Source: Anaerolineae bacterium | GTDB taxonomy: Bacteria; Chloroflexota; Anaerolineae; Aggregatilineales; Phototrophicaceae | NCBI GenBank assembly: GCA_012270545.1 | Contig: JAAXID010000255.1 | Location: 1 to 42,686, forward strand | Length of the DNA: 42,686 nt | Direction of reading: 5' to 3' | Shown here: positions 40,056 to 42,686 of the stretch, piece by piece | Numbering within the stretch: the first letter of the stretch is position 1 | How the letters are laid out: each line of letters starts with the position of its first letter | The notes under the pieces: generated by a model | What the model was told of the DNA's origin: nothing | The model's input: only the letters and a program-made list of their open reading frames with translations | The model's database searches: none | Made by a program: the position numbers and the translations under genes

Positions 40056-41330
40056 TCAACAGGGCCGCATGGTACGGATCTCCTGGTTGTTCCTATAGCG
40101 GTACAGATTGTAGGGATCTTCTTTGCTTCCACGCGGTAATCCAGCGGGTACGCATCCCGTCAGGGCATTCCCCGCGAGGAACAGACTCGTCAGATTCTCA
40201 AGGATTCCCAAAGCGGTGGGTATTTCCCCCGAAAGTTGGTTGTGGCTCAAGTCCAGAGAGTTCAAGCTGGAAAGGTCCCCAAGTGAGCTGGGTATTGCCC
40301 CTGAAAGTTGGTTGTAGCTTAAGTCCAGTGAATTCAAGCTGGAAAGGTCCCCAATTGAACTGGGAATTTCTCTGGAGAGCCGGTTGTTGCCCAGATGCAG
40401 TCCTTCTAGGTCAGATAGATTGCCAAGTGATTGGGGTATCTGTCCCTCGAGTTGGTTGTCATTTACATTTAGAAGTCTCAAGTTGGGAGGGACTCCCTCG
40501 TCCATTGGTATCCCTCCAGTTAGCTGGTTGCCAGCCAGCGTTAGAACCTTCAGCCTCTTGAGATTGGCCAGAGAGGGCGGTATCTCTCCGGAGAATTGGT
40601 TGTACCCCAAGTCTAATCTCTCTAGGTTGGTGAGATTGCCCAGAAAAGGCTGTATCTCTCCGGAGAGTTGGTTGCGGGCTAAGTCCAAAATCTCCAGACT
40701 TGTGAGGTTACCAAGAGAGTACGGGATCTCTCCAGTCAGCTGATTCCCACCCAAATGATTCCCACCCAAATCCAATTCCCGCAGGTAGGTTAGGCCACCC
40801 AGGGACGGCGGGATACTCCCCCTGAGCACGACTTCTTCTATGTGACAGTGATCGCTCCCTGGAGGAGAGCAGCTGACATGCGAATACGGTTCTATATTTA
40901 TGCCTACGACGCGGCTTTCGGAGACATCGATGCCGTTCCAACTCGTGACGGGAAACCGAGGGCTCCAACCTAGTTCGTACGTAGGAAGATGGTACCAATT
41001 GGGGTCGTTTACTCGTCCAACTAGAGTGTCCATGGCGCCCAGCAGGATTGCGCAGTCTCTAACTAAGTCGGGGTTCTCTTCGGAGTTTGGCACAGCAAGG
41101 CCTTTGGAGCACGCCTCTATGTCGGCAGGAGAAGGATCGGGAACAGGGATTGGCGTTGGTGTGGGAGTGGGTGCAGGTGTAGCAGTAGGGGCAGGCGTGG
41201 GTGTAGGTGCCGGACTGCATACGGCGGCGGACAGGAGAAGCGCAGTAGTGGCCAGCACGCTAAACAGTGCACGGGTGTTGTGAACACTACGCCTAACGTC
41301 TCTCGGAGTCTTCGTGCTATCGTGGCACAC
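40056..41330 (-). CDS. Secreted plant-type leucine-rich-repeat protein
   Basis: A 424-aa protein. The N-terminus has a hydrophobic signal segment (ALFSVLATTALLLSAAVC, possibly but not ideally a lipobox). A Pro/Thr linker of about 28 residues (PTPTPAPTATPAP-like) follows, then a ~90-residue cap with WYHLPTYELGW. About nine LRR units of 23-24 residues then run to the end. The pattern LxxLxxLxLxxNxLxGxIPxxLGN is the plant-specific class, as in receptor kinases. Two adjacent units are nearly identical in DNA, indicating recent repeat gain. A Cys-containing cap closes the array. The start is the track ATG; a TATAAT lies 45 nt upstream. It probably binds a protein or glycan outside the cell (inference). 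Confidence 0.85.
   Translation of the reverse strand: MCHDSTKTPRDVRRSVHNTRALFSVLATTALLLSAAVCSPAPTPTPAPTATPAPTPTPTPIPVPDPSPADIEACSKGLAVPNSEENPDLVRDCAILLGAMDTLVGRVNDPNWYHLPTYELGWSPRFPVTSWNGIDVSESRVVGINIEPYSHVSCSPPGSDHCHIEEVVLRGSIPPSLGGLTYLRELDLGGNHLGGNQLTGEIPYSLGNLTSLEILDLARNQLSGEIQPFLGNLTNLERLDLGYNQFSGEIPPSLANLKRLKVLTLAGNQLTGGIPMDEGVPPNLRLLNVNDNQLEGQIPQSLGNLSDLEGLHLGNNRLSREIPSSIGDLSSLNSLDLSYNQLSGAIPSSLGDLSSLNSLDLSHNQLSGEIPTALGILENLTSLFLAGNALTGCVPAGLPRGSKEDPYNLYRYRNNQEIRTMRPC
40742..40771. repeat. 15-bp tandem duplication inside the LRR gene
   Basis: GATTCCCACCCAAAT occurs twice in direct succession. It adds five residues in frame (LGGNH/LGGNQ) and disturbs the spacing of one LRR unit. A small slipped-strand event. 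Confidence 0.9.
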
Positions 41331-41375
41331 AGTTTCGCAACCTTTGTCGGGAGCATGGAACTCCAGTTTGTTGTG

Positions 41376-41381
41376 ATTATA
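41376..41381 (-). promoter_or_regulatory. TATAAT -10 box of the LRR gene
   Basis: A perfect TATAAT on the minus strand, about 45 nt upstream of the LRR ATG. No clear -35 (GGGGCG at the right distance). Confidence 0.45.
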
Positions 41382-41502
41382 GCCGCAGTGCTAGAGTGCG
41401 CCCCTTAGGAGCGGATGCGGTATTCTTACAATCCAAGCAAGCGCTCTTGGCGCTTCATTCAGGCCAAACGCGCTGTGAGTTCGTTGCAGTCTGCGCCGTG
41501 GG

Positions 41503-41838
41503 CTACAGGGGCATCCGCATAGCCTGGTACACCTCGATCTCGCAGCCCTGGCCCCAGGCGATGTGCGGGTGGTCCGCAACCAACGCGACCGCGGCCTCCA
41601 TGTCGTCCGCCTGCACCACTGAGTAGCCGATCACGTCGCTATCGCGGGGCGAGCTGCCTTCCGGTGTAACCCTCTGCCCGCCCATCAGCGCGGAGCCGGG
41701 GTAGACCAGGGCATCGCCGCACCCGTCGGCCCAGGCCTTCCACGCCTGCATTCCGGCCTGCATGTCCTTCGGCGCCATTCTCTGCGCCTGCTCCCTGACC
41801 GGCGCCGGCGCGTAGTAGATCACGACAAAGTCTGCCAT
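41503..41838 (-). CDS. YCII-related (DGPF/ferredoxin-fold) protein
   Basis: 111 aa from ATG 41838 (MADFVVIYYAPAPVREQ), with AGGAGA 7 nt upstream; the track GTG adds one residue. The fold family is recognisable by the C-terminal pattern VADHPHIAWGQGCEIEVYQAM, which carries the conserved Asp-His-Pro of YCII domains, plus an SDVIGYSVVQADDMEAAVAL helix. YCII proteins are small dimers of mostly unknown function. A truncated second copy lies 1.5 kb away, beyond the LRR gene. Confidence 0.8.
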   Translation of the reverse strand: MADFVVIYYAPAPVREQAQRMAPKDMQAGMQAWKAWADGCGDALVYPGSALMGGQRVTPEGSSPRDSDVIGYSVVQADDMEAAVALVADHPHIAWGQGCEIEVYQAMRMPL

Positions 41839-41940
41839 CACCCGTTCTCCTGTCTAGTTGTGCAATGGTTCGGGGCACTGTACCAGCATCCAGTGGGCGT
41901 GGCAATCGGCCTCCGAAGGGGCCATCGGCAAGGCGTCTGC

Positions 41941-41970
41941 TTGACATTCAACCCTGCCTGCATGTAAGAT
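41941..41970 (+). promoter_or_regulatory. Promoter of the nitrite/sulfite reductase gene
   Basis: A perfect TTGACA (41941-41946), 18-bp spacer and TAAGAT (41965-41970). Transcription would start near 41977, leaving a leader of about 160 nt before the ATG. Same -35 and spacing as the infC promoter. Confidence 0.65.
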
Positions 41971-42016
41971 TCCCGCAAATGTACGCACGGTTTTTCTCCC
42001 TCTGCTGCTGTCGTAA

Positions 42017-42094
42017 CCCCTGAGAGGGGGAGTGCGCGTCTTCTATGGCTTTACGCGTCGCCCCCTCGGCTTTGCCCTGAGGGGCGATTCTTTT
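42017..42094 (+). promoter_or_regulatory. Candidate attenuator/riboswitch-like leader
   Basis: Three mutually exclusive pairings are visible. Hairpin 1 is CCCCT/AGGGG (42017-42029). An antiterminator pairs GAGGGGG (42024-42030) with CCCCCTC (42061-42067), with an inner CGCGT/ACGCG stem. A terminator-like hairpin pairs CGCCCC-TC (42059-42067) with GAGGGGCG (42079-42086) around a GGC-TTT-GCC tip, followed by ATTCTTTT. I do not recognise an established riboswitch class. Confidence 0.5.
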
Positions 42095-42137
42095 CAGCGC
42101 CAATCCCGCACCGGAGGCGGACTCCCAAGGAGGCATC

Positions 42138-42686
42138 ATGAGCCAGGCACGAATAAACGAGAAGGGCATCCTGCCGGTCCTGCAGGAAGAGCTCGACAAC
42201 TTCGAGTCGGTCGTCGGCGAGTTCATCCAGGGCGACTGGGATCCCACCGCATTCCAGGCCTTCCGCCTGCGCATGGGCGTCTACGGCCAGCGCCAGCCGG
42301 ACGTGCACATGCTCCGGGTCAAGCTGCCGGTGGGTGAGGTCTTCGCTGAGCAGCTTGAGACGCTGGGCACAATCGCGAGAGAGTACGCTCCCCTGAAGAA
42401 GGGCCACGTGACCACCCGCGAGAACATGCAGTTCCACTTCGTGCCCCTGACTGAGGCGCACGAGGCGCTGAACGTGCTCGGGCAGACGGGCCTCTCGACC
42501 CGCGAGGCTTGCGGAAACACCGTGCGAAACGTGGCCGGCTGCCCTCTGTCGGGCGTTTGCCACGAGGAGCCATTCGACGCCACGCCTTACGCGGGCGCAT
42601 TCGCTCGCTACTTCCTGCGCCACCCTGTCACGCAGTCCATGCCGCGCAAGATCAAGACCGCCTTCTCCGGCTGCGAGAAGGACTGC
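42138..42686 (+). CDS. Ferredoxin-type nitrite/sulfite reductase, N-terminal part
   Basis: 183 codons of a gene running off the right edge, absent from the ORF track for that reason. AAGGAGG lies 7 nt before ATG 42138. The N-terminal ferrodoxin-like half-domain includes HMLRVKLPVGEVFAEQL and VTTRENMQFHFV. The siroheme-pocket sequence STREACGNTVRNVAGCPLSGVC follows, then KIKTAFSGCEKDC, where the family's conserved Arg/Lys and Cys segments lie. Only the first half of the protein is present, so nitrite versus sulfite specificity cannot be decided. The [4Fe-4S] ligand set is incomplete in this window. Confidence 0.92.
   Translation, partial: MSQARINEKGILPVLQEELDNFESVVGEFIQGDWDPTAFQAFRLRMGVYGQRQPDVHMLRVKLPVGEVFAEQLETLGTIAREYAPLKKGHVTTRENMQFHFVPLTEAHEALNVLGQTGLSTREACGNTVRNVAGCPLSGVCHEEPFDATPYAGAFARYFLRHPVTQSMPRKIKTAFSGCEKDC

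Noticed and set aside
42001-42137. SAM-I riboswitch in the reductase leader
   Set aside because: The S-box conserved core was not recognised; the hairpins fit an uncharacterised attenuator better.
1-42686. CRISPR arrays, tRNA or rRNA genes, transposase genes
   Set aside because: No regularly spaced direct repeats, no tRNA T-arm-like stretches and no rRNA segments were recognised; no transposase-like protein in the ORF track.

Overview
This 42.7 kb window looks like part of a chromosome, or a metagenome-assembled contig, from a Chloroflexota-type bacterium (inference). The clues are a FadN-type 3-hydroxyacyl-CoA dehydrogenase/enoyl-CoA hydratase fusion, a dcw cell-wall/division cluster running straight into a B12-dependent ribonucleotide reductase, many GTG/TTG starts, and a separate PdhA/PdhB/PdhC pyruvate dehydrogenase. 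No rRNA, tRNA, CRISPR array, transposase gene or phage gene was found.

Region 1 (1-5468, minus strand) is lipid oxidation. A cut-off acetoacetyl-CoA reductase lies at the left edge. It is followed by an operon reading leftward: tetR, an SDR oxidoreductase, fadN-type, then a fadA thiolase ending in a clear terminator. A good sigma70-type promoter and an overlapping 19-bp inverted repeat sit in front of tetR. Region 2 (5521-8719, plus) is serine biosynthesis: a SerB-like phosphatase, a HAD phosphatase and SerA. Region 3 (8709-9423) is a small HepT/MntA (HEPN/nucleotidyltransferase) toxin-antitoxin pair wedged before convergent uvrC (9439-11325, minus).

Region 4 (11465-26834, plus) is the dcw cluster: rsmH, ftsL-like, ftsI-like, mraY, murD, ftsW, murG, two tandem small membrane-protein paralogues, murC, murB, ftsQ, ftsA and ftsZ, closed by a strong terminator. 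murE, murF, ddl and mraZ are absent from it. The FtsI-like protein has lost the lysine of its SxxK catalytic motif (SIMQ) and has KPG in place of KTG, which is the most striking single observation in the window. Region 5 (26835-32670) holds an AT-rich gap, nrdJ, a YdcF/SanA-like membrane protein, a secreted four-LysM protein, an arginase-fold protein and a small CxxC protein. Region 6 (32695-34861) is infC-rpmI-rplT, with a near-consensus promoter and a probable ATA start for infC, then a SpoU-type RNA methyltransferase.

Region 7 (34884-39642) encodes dihydrolipoamide dehydrogenase and pyruvate dehydrogenase E1 alpha, E1 beta and E2. Codon usage changes abruptly inside the last ~150 bp of lpdA: GAT/GAA/CAT-tolerant to the left, nearly all GAC/GAG/CAC to the right. 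The right end may therefore be a recombinant block, or an assembly join. Region 8 (39643-42686) holds repeat hairpins, a plant-type leucine-rich-repeat secreted protein lying between a truncated and a complete copy of a YCII-like gene, and the 5' part of a siroheme nitrite/sulfite reductase. That reductase has a good promoter and a leader with mutually exclusive hairpins that resembles an attenuator.
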